A stretch of 64,000 nt of DNA from Desmonostoc geniculatum HA4340-LM1 (GCA_019359545.1 JAHHHB010000006.1:85343-149342); one strand, 5' to 3'; positions 38,014-46,800 are shown, counted from the first letter of the stretch. Numbers and translations are program-made. Notes: generated from the letters alone by a model not told the origin.

Positions 38014-38754
38014 ATGATAGCCAAACTAGACATAGATTTACCTCACGAAGTTTTACAACGCTTGCAAAATGTCAAGGATTTTGTAGCTGAAAATTTAAAT
38101 TCTCTAACTAATTCAGCCCAACAAGTTGGCGAGTCTTTGAAAGCCAAAGCTACGATAACCACCGATAAGGCAATTGATACAGTTACGACGAGTTTAGAAG
38201 GAACTTGGCAAACGGCTGAACAATTTAAAAGCACAACATCGGGAGCAGTAAAAACAGCAATTAGTTCTTCTGTTAATGATTGGCTGATACAACACCCGGT
38301 GTTTTTGAGATTAGTTCAAATAGTCAGTTGGGCAGCTAATCATCCTATTATTAGTGTAGTAATTCTGCTTTTTGCACTTGCTCTACTGTGGAGCATCATC
38401 AGAGCAATTGTCCGCTTAATTGAAACAGTTAGTTGGTCAATACTCCAAGTTCCAGTAAAATTCCTTGAGACTTTAGTGAAAGTTGGCTTTCTTTCTTTAA
38501 CTAAAGTCGGGAGTTTTGCTGTTCAACGAATCACAACTGCTAAAAAAACTGATAATCTGCCAGCTTTACTACCGGAAAATTTGCCCGCAAATAAACAACA
38601 GCGATTAGCAGAAATATCTAGTCGATTAGAAGCAATTCAACAAGAACAACAGAAGCTTTTACAAGAAGCAGCAGATTTGATTGCTTGTGACACAATTGAT
38701 ATCCCAATCTCAGAAATTAAACCGCTAAAAACCTTTGAATCACATCTTGGCTGA
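38014..38754 (+). CDS. Hypothetical membrane protein with coiled-coil tail, 246 aa
   Basis: The ATG at 38014 (MIAKLDIDLPHEVL) is preferred to the GTG at 37987. The N-terminal 80 residues form amphipathic helices (SAQQVGESLKAKATITTDKAIDT), followed by a hydrophobic segment (HPIISVVILLFALALLWSII, about 112-131) and a second weaker one. The C-terminal coiled coil is NKQQRLAEISSRLEAIQQEQ. The family is a frequent cyanobacterial hypothetical; no function is assigned. The stop overlaps the end of urtE by 38 bp, tail-to-tail. Confidence 0.65.
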   Translation: MIAKLDIDLPHEVLQRLQNVKDFVAENLNSLTNSAQQVGESLKAKATITTDKAIDTVTTSLEGTWQTAEQFKSTTSGAVKTAISSSVNDWLIQHPVFLRLVQIVSWAANHPIISVVILLFALALLWSIIRAIVRLIETVSWSILQVPVKFLETLVKVGFLSLTKVGSFAVQRITTAKKTDNLPALLPENLPANKQQRLAEISSRLEAIQQEQQKLLQEAADLIACDTIDIPISEIKPLKTFESHLG

Positions 38755-39415
38755 GTTCGGCGGTGGAACCGGAGGCGACTATACCGCCTTTTTGCATGGC
38801 GTAATAGTAATCGGCTTGACGGACAAAGTGTAAATGTTGCTCTATTAATAAAACAGAAATCCCTGTGGTTTCGACGATGCGACGGACTGCGGCTTCAATT
38901 TCTAGGATGATGGAGGGTTGAATACCTTCGGTGGGTTCATCTAAGACGAGTAGTTGAGGTTCTCCCATTAAAGCACGAGCGATCGCCAGTTGTTGCTGCT
39001 GTCCCCCACTCAAATCACCACCCATCCTGGAAAGCATGGTTTTTAACACCGGAAATAAGCTAAAAATCTCTTCGGAAATTTCGGCTTTTTTGACTGGTTT
39101 GCGTCTGGCTTCTAACCCCAGCAGCAGATTTTCTTTGACTGTTAAACGGGGGATAATTTCACGTCCTTGGGGAACATAACCAATTCCTAACTTGGCTCTT
39201 TGGTCTGGTGATTTGGAGTTGATTAATTGTTCAGCTAAATTAATTGTACCGCTGCGGGGTTTGAGTAAACCCATGATGGTTTTGAGCAGGGTGGTTTTTC
39301 CTACACCATTGCGTCCAATTAGGCAGACCATTTGCCCGGATGGTACGGTTAAATCTACGTTGCGGAGAATGTGGCTTTCGCCGTAGTAAACGTTGAGGTT
39401 AGAGATTTTTAGCAT
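38717..39415 (-). CDS. urtE: Urea ABC transporter ATP-binding subunit UrtE
   Basis: 232 residues, LivF-like ATPase of the high-affinity urea uptake system. The start is placed at ATG 39415 (MLKISNLNVYYGE); upstream codons are unrelated. Walker A GRNGVGKTT, signature LSGGQQQQLAIARAL and Walker B LLVLDEPTEGI are intact, with IEQHLHFVRQ as the H-loop. It pairs with UrtD to energise the UrtBC permease. It is separated from urtD by about 2.1 kb containing two Uma2 genes and repeats, so it probably needs its own promoter or read-through. Confidence 0.9.
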   Translation of the reverse strand: MLKISNLNVYYGESHILRNVDLTVPSGQMVCLIGRNGVGKTTLLKTIMGLLKPRSGTINLAEQLINSKSPDQRAKLGIGYVPQGREIIPRLTVKENLLLGLEARRKPVKKAEISEEIFSLFPVLKTMLSRMGGDLSGGQQQQLAIARALMGEPQLLVLDEPTEGIQPSIILEIEAAVRRIVETTGISVLLIEQHLHFVRQADYYYAMQKGGIVASGSTAELSQDVIQRFLAV

Positions 39416-39446
39416 AATAAAATTCAGCTTGTATTTAAACCGAAAC

Positions 39447-40061
39447 TTACAAAGCAGAATCAAAAATTTGTTGTGCTGTCAAGTTGAGTTGGGGGAATAA
39501 AGGCGATGTAATAAAATTATTTTCCCTAAACACAGTCATTTGATAATCTCCATCAACTAATTCGCAAATTGTAATGGTTTTTTGTTTAGGATTACCAGTA
39601 AATCTTTTGCCACCGATCGCAGCATAGTCTACAATCCAATACTCAGGAATCCCCATCTCTTCATAATCCCTGAACTTGTCATAGTAGTCGTCTCGCCAGT
39701 TGCTGCTAACAACTTCAACAGCTAGTGGGATAGATGCAGCTTGAATAACAGTCGATTGCTTGCTCCACAAAGGTTCATTCACGAGATTGTCATGATTTAA
39801 TAGCAAAATGTCAGGATAATAGGTTGAGTTATTGCTCTGACTTTTGACAAAGGCAGTTTTAGGGATACGAAATGGAAGTCCCATTTGCAAAAACTGGAAG
39901 GTTATCTGTGCCGCCAAAAATCCAACAACATTTTCGTGTTCACCAGTTGGGGGTGGTATTTCTACAATGACTCCTTTATGTAGTTCATATCGCGCCCCGT
40001 TTGAGGGGTACCACTCAATAAATTGTTCAAAGGTTACTAACTTGGGTAGGGTTTGAGTCAT
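39447..40061 (-). CDS. Uma2 family (DUF820) putative endonuclease
   Basis: 204 residues from ATG 40061, with a GAGG-like RBS upstream. The PD-(D/E)XK-type fold of cyanobacterial DUF820: YELHKGVIVEIPPPTGEHE, the core strands YYPDILLLNHDN (D) and AVEVVSSNWRDDYYDKFRDYEEMGIPEYWIVD (E...K). Members are abundant in cyanobacteria, and their target is unknown. Same strand as urtE and only 31 bp upstream of its start, so it may be co-transcribed with it. Confidence 0.85.
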   Translation of the reverse strand: MTQTLPKLVTFEQFIEWYPSNGARYELHKGVIVEIPPPTGEHENVVGFLAAQITFQFLQMGLPFRIPKTAFVKSQSNNSTYYPDILLLNHDNLVNEPLWSKQSTVIQAASIPLAVEVVSSNWRDDYYDKFRDYEEMGIPEYWIVDYAAIGGKRFTGNPKQKTITICELVDGDYQMTVFRENNFITSPLFPQLNLTAQQIFDSAL

Positions 40062-40117
40062 AGTTACCGCCTCCACATATATTTGACTTTACCATCGCTG
40101 CTGCTAGATTGTGCCTA

Positions 40118-40285
40118 CTCCCAAGTCTGTAACGATTACTCCCAAGTCTGTAACGATTACTCCCAAGTCTGTAACGATTACTCCCAAGTCTGTAACGATT
40201 ACTCCCAAGTCTGTAACGATTACTCCCAAGTCTGTAACGATTACTCCCAAGTCTGTAACGATTACTCCCAAGTCTGTAGCAGTTA
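40118..40285. repeat. 21-bp tandem repeat array, eight units
   Basis: Seven identical units CTCCCAAGTCTGTAACGATT+A and an eighth (40265-40285) with two changes. The period is a multiple of three, so each frame repeats a heptapeptide. It lies between the divergent starts of two Uma2 genes. It is not a CRISPR, as there are no spacers. Confidence 0.9.
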
Positions 40286-40380
40286 CTCTCTACTTTTGTG
40301 TTTCTTACCTTTTGCCTTCCTATATGAGTAATTACAGGACTTATACCATTTCACTAAAATCCTGATACATATAGATTTCG

Positions 40381-40450
40381 CGTAGGGGCACGGCATTGGC
40401 CAGAGGTGTCAACTTAACGTGAAACCCTTGTGAAGAGGTGATATTGAGTT
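40381..40450 (+). repeat. 70-bp dispersed repeat, copy 2
   Basis: See the copy at 22832-22901. The two are identical over CGTAGGGGCAC, GGTGTCAACTTAACGTGAAA and GATATTGAGTT, and differ in the middle. Confidence 0.7.
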
Positions 40451-40512
40451 TTCTCACTTACAATCACTATAATATTTAGTGGTAGTCTGTGCAGGGTAAG
40501 AAGGCAAAGCAA

Positions 40513-41121
40513 ATGACGCAAACGGCGAAAACCCAAAAACTGCTGACCTTTGAGGAGTATCTTGTTTATGATGATGGCACAGACACGCGCTATGAGTTGG
40601 TGGATGGAGAATTAATTGAGATGCCACCAGAAAGTCAGGAAAATAGCAATCTGGCAAGATTTTTATTTGTTGAATTACTAAAACATTTCGCTTTTTATTT
40701 AATTGCTCACAAAGATACAGAAATTGAGGTGGCGGGGCGACGGGCAAGATGTCGTTTACCTGACTTAATGGTTCACACAGAAGAATCTTATACCGCCCTT
40801 ATCGGTGCTACTCGTGCTACCCTCACCCGTGATATGCCGCCGCCTGCGCTAGTGATTGAAATTGTTTCTCCAGGAACAGCAAACCGGGTTCGTGATTATC
40901 GCTACAAGCGGACGGAGTATGCGGCTAGGGAAATATTAGAGTATTGGATTGTTGACGCACAGATGCAACAAATTACGATTTGTCAGTGGATGGAGGGACA
41001 GTATGAGGATAAGGTATTTACAGGTGCAACTTGCATGGAATCAGTGGTAATTGCTGATTGGGCGCTAACAGTAGAACAGGTGTTTAATAGTGCAAATCGA
41101 CCAGAATTGCCAAGTGAATAG
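40513..41121 (+). CDS. Uma2 family (DUF820) putative endonuclease
   Basis: 202 residues from ATG 40513 (MTQTAKTQKLLTFEEYL); the GTG at 40489 is a weaker start. Core: YELVDGELIEMPPE, GRRARCRLPDLMVH (D), LVIEIVSPGTANRVRDYRYKRTEYAAREILEYWIVD (E...K). It is divergent from the other Uma2 gene and inserted in the urt cluster in the opposite orientation. The two proteins share the fold but are not close copies. Confidence 0.85.
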   Translation: MTQTAKTQKLLTFEEYLVYDDGTDTRYELVDGELIEMPPESQENSNLARFLFVELLKHFAFYLIAHKDTEIEVAGRRARCRLPDLMVHTEESYTALIGATRATLTRDMPPPALVIEIVSPGTANRVRDYRYKRTEYAAREILEYWIVDAQMQQITICQWMEGQYEDKVFTGATCMESVVIADWALTVEQVFNSANRPELPSE

Positions 41122-41146
41122 AAAGTGCGATCGCTTTGTCCATAAT

Positions 41147-41429
41147 CGAATGGCACTAAGATAAGCCGACGCTCTTACACGGGGACGGGGGGACACGGGG
41201 AAAACTCATTCAAAAATATCTCCGCGTAATATCATGTCCGCTTGATTACTTATTAAACCCCAAGAACCCCACCCCGCCAAAGCTACGCTTTGTCTCCCCT
41301 CCCGAAGAGCGGGGAGGGGTTGGGGGTGGGGTGCAATGACTTTGGGAATCATAACTAATTATCCGGACATGATATAAGAGCGTCTCCCACTCTCCGCGTC
41401 AGCCTAAACCCTTAACTTAGTGCCATTCG
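41147..41429. mobile_element. Outer MITE with 8-bp target duplication
   Basis: Inverted ends CGAATGGCACTAAG on both sides (41147-41160 and 41416-41429), flanked by the direct repeat TCCATAAT at 41139-41146 and 41430-41437. Without the inner element at 41230-41374 it is about 135 bp. It contains CTCCGCGTAAGAGCGTCTCC-like sequence. Confidence 0.8.
41230..41374. mobile_element. Inner MITE (TATCATGTCCG family, copy 1) nested in another
   Basis: Perfect TATCATGTCCG terminal inverted repeats. 3-bp duplication TAA at 41227-41229 and 41375-41377. The uninterrupted target CGCGTAAGAGCG is visible at 54523-54534, proving insertion. The interior has a CCCC/GGGG fold-back (CCCTCCCGAAGAGCGGGGAGG). A second copy is at 50641. 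Confidence 0.85.
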
Positions 41430-41560
41430 TCCATAATCCTCCCAGTCCCCAGCCCCTAATCCCCCAATACGGTTTGGTTAGGGCTTTTTGATGAAAATTA
41501 TAAATGACAAAGCGTCTGGTGCCTTAACCGAACCATATTGCCTAATCCCCAGTCCCCAGT

Positions 41561-42307
41561 TCATTCTTCCTGTTTTCCCAGATATACTTCAATCACGCGG
41601 GAGTCATTTTGCACTTCTTCAAAATTGCCTTCGCACAGCACCGAACCTTCATGTAGTACTGTGACTTTCTTGGCAATTTGACGCACGAATTCCATATCGT
41701 GTTCAATGACTAATATCGAATGACTCTGGGCTAAAGCTAAAAGTAATTCGCCAATATTATAGGTTTCTTCGTCTGTTAAACCAGCAACCGGTTCATCAAC
41801 GAGTAATAAATCAGGCGACTGTGCTACTAACATCCCAATTTCTAAACGTTGCTTTTCTCCATGAGAAAGTAAAGCTGAGGGAATGTCTGCTTTGGGAGTT
41901 AAACCAATGGTTTCTAACAAGCCTTTAATATTATTCTTTTCAATAGCACCAGAACTACCAAACAAAGTAGAAAAGACGTTTTTATTGTGGTTGCTGGTAA
42001 TTTCTAAATTTTCACGGGACGTCAAATTCAGGTAAACTCTTGGTGTTTGAAATTTGCGCCCAATTCCCAACCGCGCAATTTGATGTTCAGAAAAAGAACG
42101 CAGGTTTTTACCTTTGAATAGAACTTGCCCAATAGTTGGTTTTACTTTCCCGGTAATGACATCCAAAAACGTTGTCTTTCCCGCACCATTTGGCCCAATT
42201 ACTACTCGTAACTCACCCACATCCATGCTAAAATTTAGCTGATTTAAAGCTTTAAAACCATCAAAGCTCACAGTTACATTTTCAGTTTCCAATATTTTGG
42301 CGTTCAT
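41561..42307 (-). CDS. urtD: Urea ABC transporter ATP-binding subunit UrtD
   Basis: 248 residues, LivG-like ATPase. ATG 42307 (MNAKILETENV) overlaps the urtC end by 26 bp, typical of translational coupling. Walker A GPNGAGKTT, signature LLSHGEKQRLEIGMLVA (SHGEK in place of SGGQ) and Walker B LLLVDEPVAGLT are present. The variant signature is also common in other UrtD proteins. Confidence 0.9.
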   Translation of the reverse strand: MNAKILETENVTVSFDGFKALNQLNFSMDVGELRVVIGPNGAGKTTFLDVITGKVKPTIGQVLFKGKNLRSFSEHQIARLGIGRKFQTPRVYLNLTSRENLEITSNHNKNVFSTLFGSSGAIEKNNIKGLLETIGLTPKADIPSALLSHGEKQRLEIGMLVAQSPDLLLVDEPVAGLTDEETYNIGELLLALAQSHSILVIEHDMEFVRQIAKKVTVLHEGSVLCEGNFEEVQNDSRVIEVYLGKQEE

Positions 42308-43397
42308 GTTCCACTTCGGCATCTTCTTCTAAAGCAGGATATGTAATAATTTCTTGACGGCGTTTGAAAAGGGAAATATTCTGACTACGCAACCATCCTA
42401 CTATGCCGTCAGGAAGCACCGTGACGACAATCAAAAATAGTGCGCCTTGGAAAAATAGCCAGATTTCGGCAAATTGTTCGCTTAAAAAAGTCCGGGCATA
42501 ATTGACTAACAAAGTTCCCACAACTGCGCCAATTAAAGTAGCACGTCCTCCGACAGCTACCCAAATCACCATTTCAATGGAAAAGGCAATATCCATCGCT
42601 CTGGGTGAAACAGAACCACTTTGAATGGTGTAAAATGCTCCTGCGATACCTGCGATCGCTCCTGAAACTCCAAACACCAAAACCTTAAAATCTGTAGGAT
42701 CATATCCAGAAAATCTTACCCGACTTTCATCATCCCGAATTGCTATCAACAATCTGCCAAAGCGTCCACTTGTCAACCACCGACAAATTCCGTAGGTAGC
42801 GGCGAGAAACACCACCGTCAACGTGTAAAAAATAAATTGCGTTTTGTCATCGCTGACCGTTGCCCCAAACAAAGTTGTAAAATCGATCAGTCCATTTGTA
42901 CCGTTGAATAGTTTTTGCTGACCATTAAAAAAGTTGAAAAATACAATCGTCCCCGCTTGAGTCAAAATCGAAAAATAAACACCCTTGAGACGATTTCTAA
43001 GTACTAAATATCCCAATAATCCTGCCAATAACCCTGGAATTAGTACCACAGCAGCCATTGTCAAAGGAAAAGAATAAAAAGGTTGCCAAAAACTTGGAAG
43101 TTCCGTAACTCCATAAAGTCCCATGAAATCAGGTAACTCACCAGATGGAACTTGCAATTTCAGGTACATGGCGATCGCATATCCACCCAAACCGAAGAAA
43201 ATACCATGACCCAAACTCAATAAACCAGTATACCCCCAAATCAAATCAATACCCAAAGCGGCGATCGCCAGGGACAAAAACCTGCCCAACAAATTCAAAC
43301 GAAACTGCGACAGCACCAGTGGCATAATTAGGATTAGGGAAAGTGTGATCGCTACCACCACCCCCACCTCAATCAATAATCCTCTCCTCTTCCTCAT
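42282..43397 (-). CDS. urtC: Urea ABC transporter permease UrtC
   Basis: 371 residues, LivM-like permease with about ten hydrophobic segments. Features: LGIDLIWGYTGLLSLGHGIFFGLGGYA, LKGVYFSILTQAG, AIRDDESRVRFSGYDPTDFKV (cytoplasmic coupling loop contacting the ATPases) and MVIWVAVGGRATLIGAVVG. It forms the inner-membrane channel with UrtB. Confidence 0.9.
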   Translation of the reverse strand: MRKRRGLLIEVGVVVAITLSLILIMPLVLSQFRLNLLGRFLSLAIAALGIDLIWGYTGLLSLGHGIFFGLGGYAIAMYLKLQVPSGELPDFMGLYGVTELPSFWQPFYSFPLTMAAVVLIPGLLAGLLGYLVLRNRLKGVYFSILTQAGTIVFFNFFNGQQKLFNGTNGLIDFTTLFGATVSDDKTQFIFYTLTVVFLAATYGICRWLTSGRFGRLLIAIRDDESRVRFSGYDPTDFKVLVFGVSGAIAGIAGAFYTIQSGSVSPRAMDIAFSIEMVIWVAVGGRATLIGAVVGTLLVNYARTFLSEQFAEIWLFFQGALFLIVVTVLPDGIVGWLRSQNISLFKRRQEIITYPALEEDAEVEHERQNIGN

Positions 43398-43427
43398 TCT
43401 CTGCGCCTCCGCGTCTGGTGCGTGAAT

Positions 43428-44588
43428 TTAAACATCAACAGTACGTCCCTTCTGCGGAAAAATTCCCCCAGGCTTCCACTGTAAAAAGACAATAATCAGC
43501 GCAAATACCATCACCTTCGCCATACTCGTCGTCGCAAAAAAAGTAAACAAATCAGCCAAAGGCTTAACAGGACTCAACAACAAAGCCAAAGTCCCAGAAC
43601 CGATTAAAAAATTAGCCGTCCCAATACCCAAAGCTGCCACAATAGTACCAGCTAAATTCCCCACACCTCCAACCACAACAACCATAAAAGTATCAATAAT
43701 ATAGTTTTGTCCCGTATTTGGCCCCACAGAACCGAGTAAACTAATCGCACATCCAGCCACACCAGCTAAACCCGAACCGAGTGCAAAAGTAACCGCATCA
43801 ACTTTTTGAGTCGGGATACCCAAACAAGCACTCATACTCCGATTTTGCGTCACCGAGCGAATTCTTAAACCCCAGCTAGAACGTTGTAAAAATAGATAAA
43901 TACCCGCCACACAAATTATTGTTAAAACAATAATAAATAACCTTGCAAACGGTAATTGCACCCCACCTAAAGACATCCCCGCTTGTAACCAAGTAGGTGC
44001 AGTGACATCGACATTTTGAGCGCCAAACCAAGGTTGAGTCACCGCTAACTGATAAGTTTGGCTCAATAAATTGCCTGTTATGATTGTGATTCCCAGCGAT
44101 AGTAATAACAACACCGCCACAGCCCAACTACGAACTCTTTCTAAATTCGTGCGAGAATTGAGAATCCATAACCCGCCAAAAAACAACAAAGAAAATATAG
44201 CTAAGCCAATTATTAAAACCAAATTTACACTGCGAACAAACTGCTGAAAAATCAAACTTACTCCCCAAGTTGCTAATAGAGTTTCTAGAGGGCGTCCATA
44301 GAGATAACGAATTACACCTTTTTCTAAAATTAATCCCACAATGGCTGTGAAAATAAAAGCAATAATCAAAGCGAAAAATATATAAGCCTCAAACCACACA
44401 CCACCCAATTGTTTGCAGCCATTCTGCACAACAAAGGTTGTATAAGCACCAAACATCATTAATTCGCCATGTGCCATATTAATGACACCCATCAATCCAA
44501 AGATAATCGCTAATCCCAACGCCGCAATTAATAAAACAGCGCCAATACTAATACCATTAAAAATCGCTTCTAAAAAACCTGCTAACAC
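43428..44588 (-). CDS. urtB: Urea ABC transporter permease UrtB
   Basis: 386 residues, LivH-like permease: LGLAIIFGLMGVINMAHGELMMFGAY at the N-terminus, RYLYGRPLETLLATWGVSLIFQQ, the coupling loop IRSVTQNRSMSACLGI, and VVVGGVGNLAGTIVAALGIG. The length fits UrtB. It is 30 bp upstream of urtC; the 189-bp spacer to urtA is unusually long and carries repeats. Confidence 0.9.
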   Translation of the reverse strand: MLAGFLEAIFNGISIGAVLLIAALGLAIIFGLMGVINMAHGELMMFGAYTTFVVQNGCKQLGGVWFEAYIFFALIIAFIFTAIVGLILEKGVIRYLYGRPLETLLATWGVSLIFQQFVRSVNLVLIIGLAIFSLLFFGGLWILNSRTNLERVRSWAVAVLLLLSLGITIITGNLLSQTYQLAVTQPWFGAQNVDVTAPTWLQAGMSLGGVQLPFARLFIIVLTIICVAGIYLFLQRSSWGLRIRSVTQNRSMSACLGIPTQKVDAVTFALGSGLAGVAGCAISLLGSVGPNTGQNYIIDTFMVVVVGGVGNLAGTIVAALGIGTANFLIGSGTLALLLSPVKPLADLFTFFATTSMAKVMVFALIIVFLQWKPGGIFPQKGRTVDV

Positions 44589-44777
44589 TTTTTTAGTAAT
44601 CCGTTTTGATTTTTGAACTTAATTTAATGTAGGTGGGGAGTGGGGAGTAGGGAGTGGGGAGTGAGGGGGATGAGGGAGAGGGGGGAGCAGGGGAGCAGTA
44701 AGTTTTTCCCCTCTGCCCCTCCGCCCCTCCGCACCTCTGCCTCTTGTGCCCAATGCCCCATGCCCCATGCCCAAAAT
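44589..44777. repeat. urtA-urtB spacer with repeat insertion
   Basis: It holds TAGTAATCCGTTTTGATTTT (44594-44613, the left-end motif of the 46.38-kb element), GGGAGTGGGGAGTAGGG units (44637-44660) and a run of CCCCTCCGCCCCTCCGC (44716-44736) and CCATGCCCCATGCCC (44758-44772). The G-rich and C-rich blocks can pair, which could attenuate transcription between urtA and urtB. Confidence 0.55.
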
Positions 44778-46091
44778 TTAAACTTTCTTGTATTTACCAC
44801 CCTTCGCTGGATCGGTCCAATCACAAGCAAATCCCTTAGTTTCTTTCACAAATTGATTCCAGGGAACTGGTTCAACTGGCGCAGGAGTAGCATAGACAAT
44901 TTCAAACAAACCATCTTGTCTAACTTGGCCAATTCGCACAATTTTAGAGATGTGGTGATTGGCATCCATTGTCACTTTACCTTCAGGTGCATCCAGAGTT
45001 TGACCGAATGCCGCAGCACGAACTTTTTCTAAATCAGTAGTGCCAGCTTTTTCTACTGCTTGTTTCCACAAATAAACTGCGATATATGCTGCTTCCATTG
45101 GGTCATTTGTGACCCGATTTTCACCGTATTCTTTCTTGAAAGCGGCAACAAACTTTTTGTTAGCAGGAGTATCTACTGTTTGGAAGTAATTCCAAGCAGC
45201 ATAGTGACCTTTAAGATACTCTACACCAATTGCTTTGACTTCTTCTTCAGCAATACTAACAGACATAGAGGGATATTTTTCAGGTGTTAATCCCGCCCCT
45301 TTCAATTGTTTGAAGAAAGCAACGTTGCTATCACCATTCAAGGTGTTATAAATGACGCCGCCGTTGGGTAAGTTTTGTTTAATTTTCGTGATAATTGGTG
45401 TAACTTCTGTGTTACCCAGAGGTAAATAATCTTCACCAACTGTTTTACCACCTAAAGCTTCTAATTGGGCTTTAATAATTGTGTTAGCAGTCCGGGGAAA
45501 AACGTAATCAGAACCAACTAAAAAGAATTCTTTGCCCTTATTTTTTAACAGCCAATCAACAGAAGGTTCGATTTGTTGATTTGGCGCTGCCCCAGTATAA
45601 AAAATGTTTTTAGAACACTCTTGGCCTTCATATTGTACGGGATACCAGAGCATATGATTTTTGCTCTCAAATACTGGTTTGACGTTCTTGCGGCTAGCAG
45701 AAGTCCAACAACCAAAAACTACGGTGACTTTATCTTGATCGATGAGCTTAGTTGCCTTTTCCCTAAAAGTATCCCAGTTAGAAGCACCATCTTCAGTAAC
45801 TGCTTCAATTTGTTTACCTAAGACACCACCGTTAGCGTTAATTTCTTTGATTGCTAATTTTTCAGCATCAACAACACTTTTTTCACTAATAGCCATCGTA
45901 CCACTCAGAGAGTGTAATATACCTACTTTGATAGTGCCACCACTAGCAGCAGCCACAGGAGAAGCGCTGGGAGAGGCGGTTTCTGTAGCTGCTGGGGTAT
46001 TAGGATTAGCGCAAGCTTTCAGAAAAATGCTGCTTGTGAAGCTTACAGAGCCGTAGATTAAAAACTTGCGTCGATTAAATTCTCTTGTCAT
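44778..46091 (-). CDS. urtA: Urea-binding periplasmic protein UrtA
   Basis: 437 residues from ATG 46091 ([14 protein letters not shown]), which gives a twin-Arg (NRRKFL) signal and a lipobox-like FLKAC. The mature protein is a type I periplasmic-binding fold: [61 protein letters not shown], and [16 protein letters not shown]. The GQEC...GAAPNQQ region is typical of UrtA (and the related amide-binding AmiC/FmdD), so urea is the best-supported substrate. Confidence 0.93.
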   Translation of the reverse strand: MTREFNRRKFLIYGSVSFTSSIFLKACANPNTPAATETASPSASPVAAASGGTIKVGILHSLSGTMAISEKSVVDAEKLAIKEINANGGVLGKQIEAVTEDGASNWDTFREKATKLIDQDKVTVVFGCWTSASRKNVKPVFESKNHMLWYPVQYEGQECSKNIFYTGAAPNQQIEPSVDWLLKNKGKEFFLVGSDYVFPRTANTIIKAQLEALGGKTVGEDYLPLGNTEVTPIITKIKQNLPNGGVIYNTLNGDSNVAFFKQLKGAGLTPEKYPSMSVSIAEEEVKAIGVEYLKGHYAAWNYFQTVDTPANKKFVAAFKKEYGENRVTNDPMEAAYIAVYLWKQAVEKAGTTDLEKVRAAAFGQTLDAPEGKVTMDANHHISKIVRIGQVRQDGLFEIVYATPAPVEPVPWNQFVKETKGFACDWTDPAKGGKYKKV

Positions 46092-46164
46092 AATCTTGAT
46101 GAATTTTCCTCTTGATGAATCAGCCAACCTATGGAAAGCTGACAATATCAATCATTAGATTGTG

Positions 46165-46207
46165 ATATTAGTGCGATAGTTTACTAGGAAAAAGTGACTT
46201 GTTATAC
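46165..46207 (-). promoter_or_regulatory. Candidate NtcA-activated promoter of urtA
   Basis: On the minus strand GTA-N8-CAC (46207 to 46194; consensus GTA-N8-TAC with one mismatch) is followed after 23 nt by TAATAT (46170-46165), the spacing of NtcA class II promoters in cyanobacteria. The ATG is 74 nt further. In Anabaena the urt genes are known to be NtcA-dependent; this exact site is inferred from sequence only. Confidence 0.5.
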
Positions 46208-46381
46208 AAAAACTTTTGTTTTCGTAACAAAAAATTCAAATTTTAATATTAAAATTTGTTAAATCGAGTCAATTATCATGTCAATACATTTTTAGTTCCT
46301 GTGTGGTTGGGAAAAGCTTATTGCATTAACCATTGCTACCGCTGAATTGTGACGATTATTGATTTACTTACCTACAAACAA

Positions 46382-46509
46382 TATAGTAATCCGATTTGAT
46401 TTGGAGAATCACTCGTAGAGGTAAGGGACTCTTTATTGGGGACTCTTTACTGGGAAGAAGGAATAAAGGTGTACTAAGTTTTGTTCAAAAATCAAATATG
46501 AGTCCTATA
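46382..46509. mobile_element. MITE-like element with TATAG/CTATA ends
   Basis: Left end TATAGTAATCCGATTTGATT, inverted right end TATAGGACTCATATTTGATT. The right end matches the TATAGGA end of the 32684 element; the left end matches motifs at 44594 and 47723. About 128 bp with tandem GGGGACTCTTTA. Confidence 0.5.
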
Positions 46510-46745
46510 GCATCAAGAAAGTCTCAATATTATTCATCCCCCTTTGCTGCTTGCTGACATCCAGGACACTGTATGCAAGATTGCAGAAAACTGCATTGTA
46601 ATTTGAAAGATGTGTTGCAAAAATTACAATAACCTCCCAAAAGCAGTCAGAATTAACAGTAACTATTACTGAGTTGGCAAAGCATTGCCGTACCTTTACG
46701 AGAAGCTACGTGCAGCGGTATGCATTTTAGGGTAAAAGGGATAGA

Positions 46746-46799
46746 CAAGCTAGATTTCATAGCCCCAAGCTAAAGCTTGGGGCTATGAAATCTAGCTTG
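46746..46799. repeat. Perfect 26-bp-arm hairpin
   Basis: Arms 46746-46771 and 46774-46799 are exactly complementary around AA. The arm begins CAAGCTAGATTTCATAGCCC. No T-run follows. It directly adjoins the next element (46801). Confidence 0.8.
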
Positions 46800-46800
46800 G

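Larger units (their letters stand above)
41122..41560. other. Gap holding a nested MITE pair
   Basis: 439 bp without a gene. It is almost entirely repeats: the outer element 41147-41429 with its internal copy 41230-41374, then a CCCCAGTCCCCAG-type repeat close to urtD. Confidence 0.7.

Noticed and set aside
40118..40285. Possible CRISPR array
   Set aside because: The units are contiguous with no spacers, and no cas genes are near; it is a simple tandem repeat.
40053..40331. Heptapeptide-repeat proteins encoded by the 21-bp array
   Set aside because: Open frames arise from the period of 21; there is no RBS, and they overlap Uma2 promoters.
38717..46091. Branched-chain amino acid (Liv) transporter instead of urea
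   Set aside because: The binding protein has UrtA-specific features and the subunit set and order fit urtABCD(E) better.
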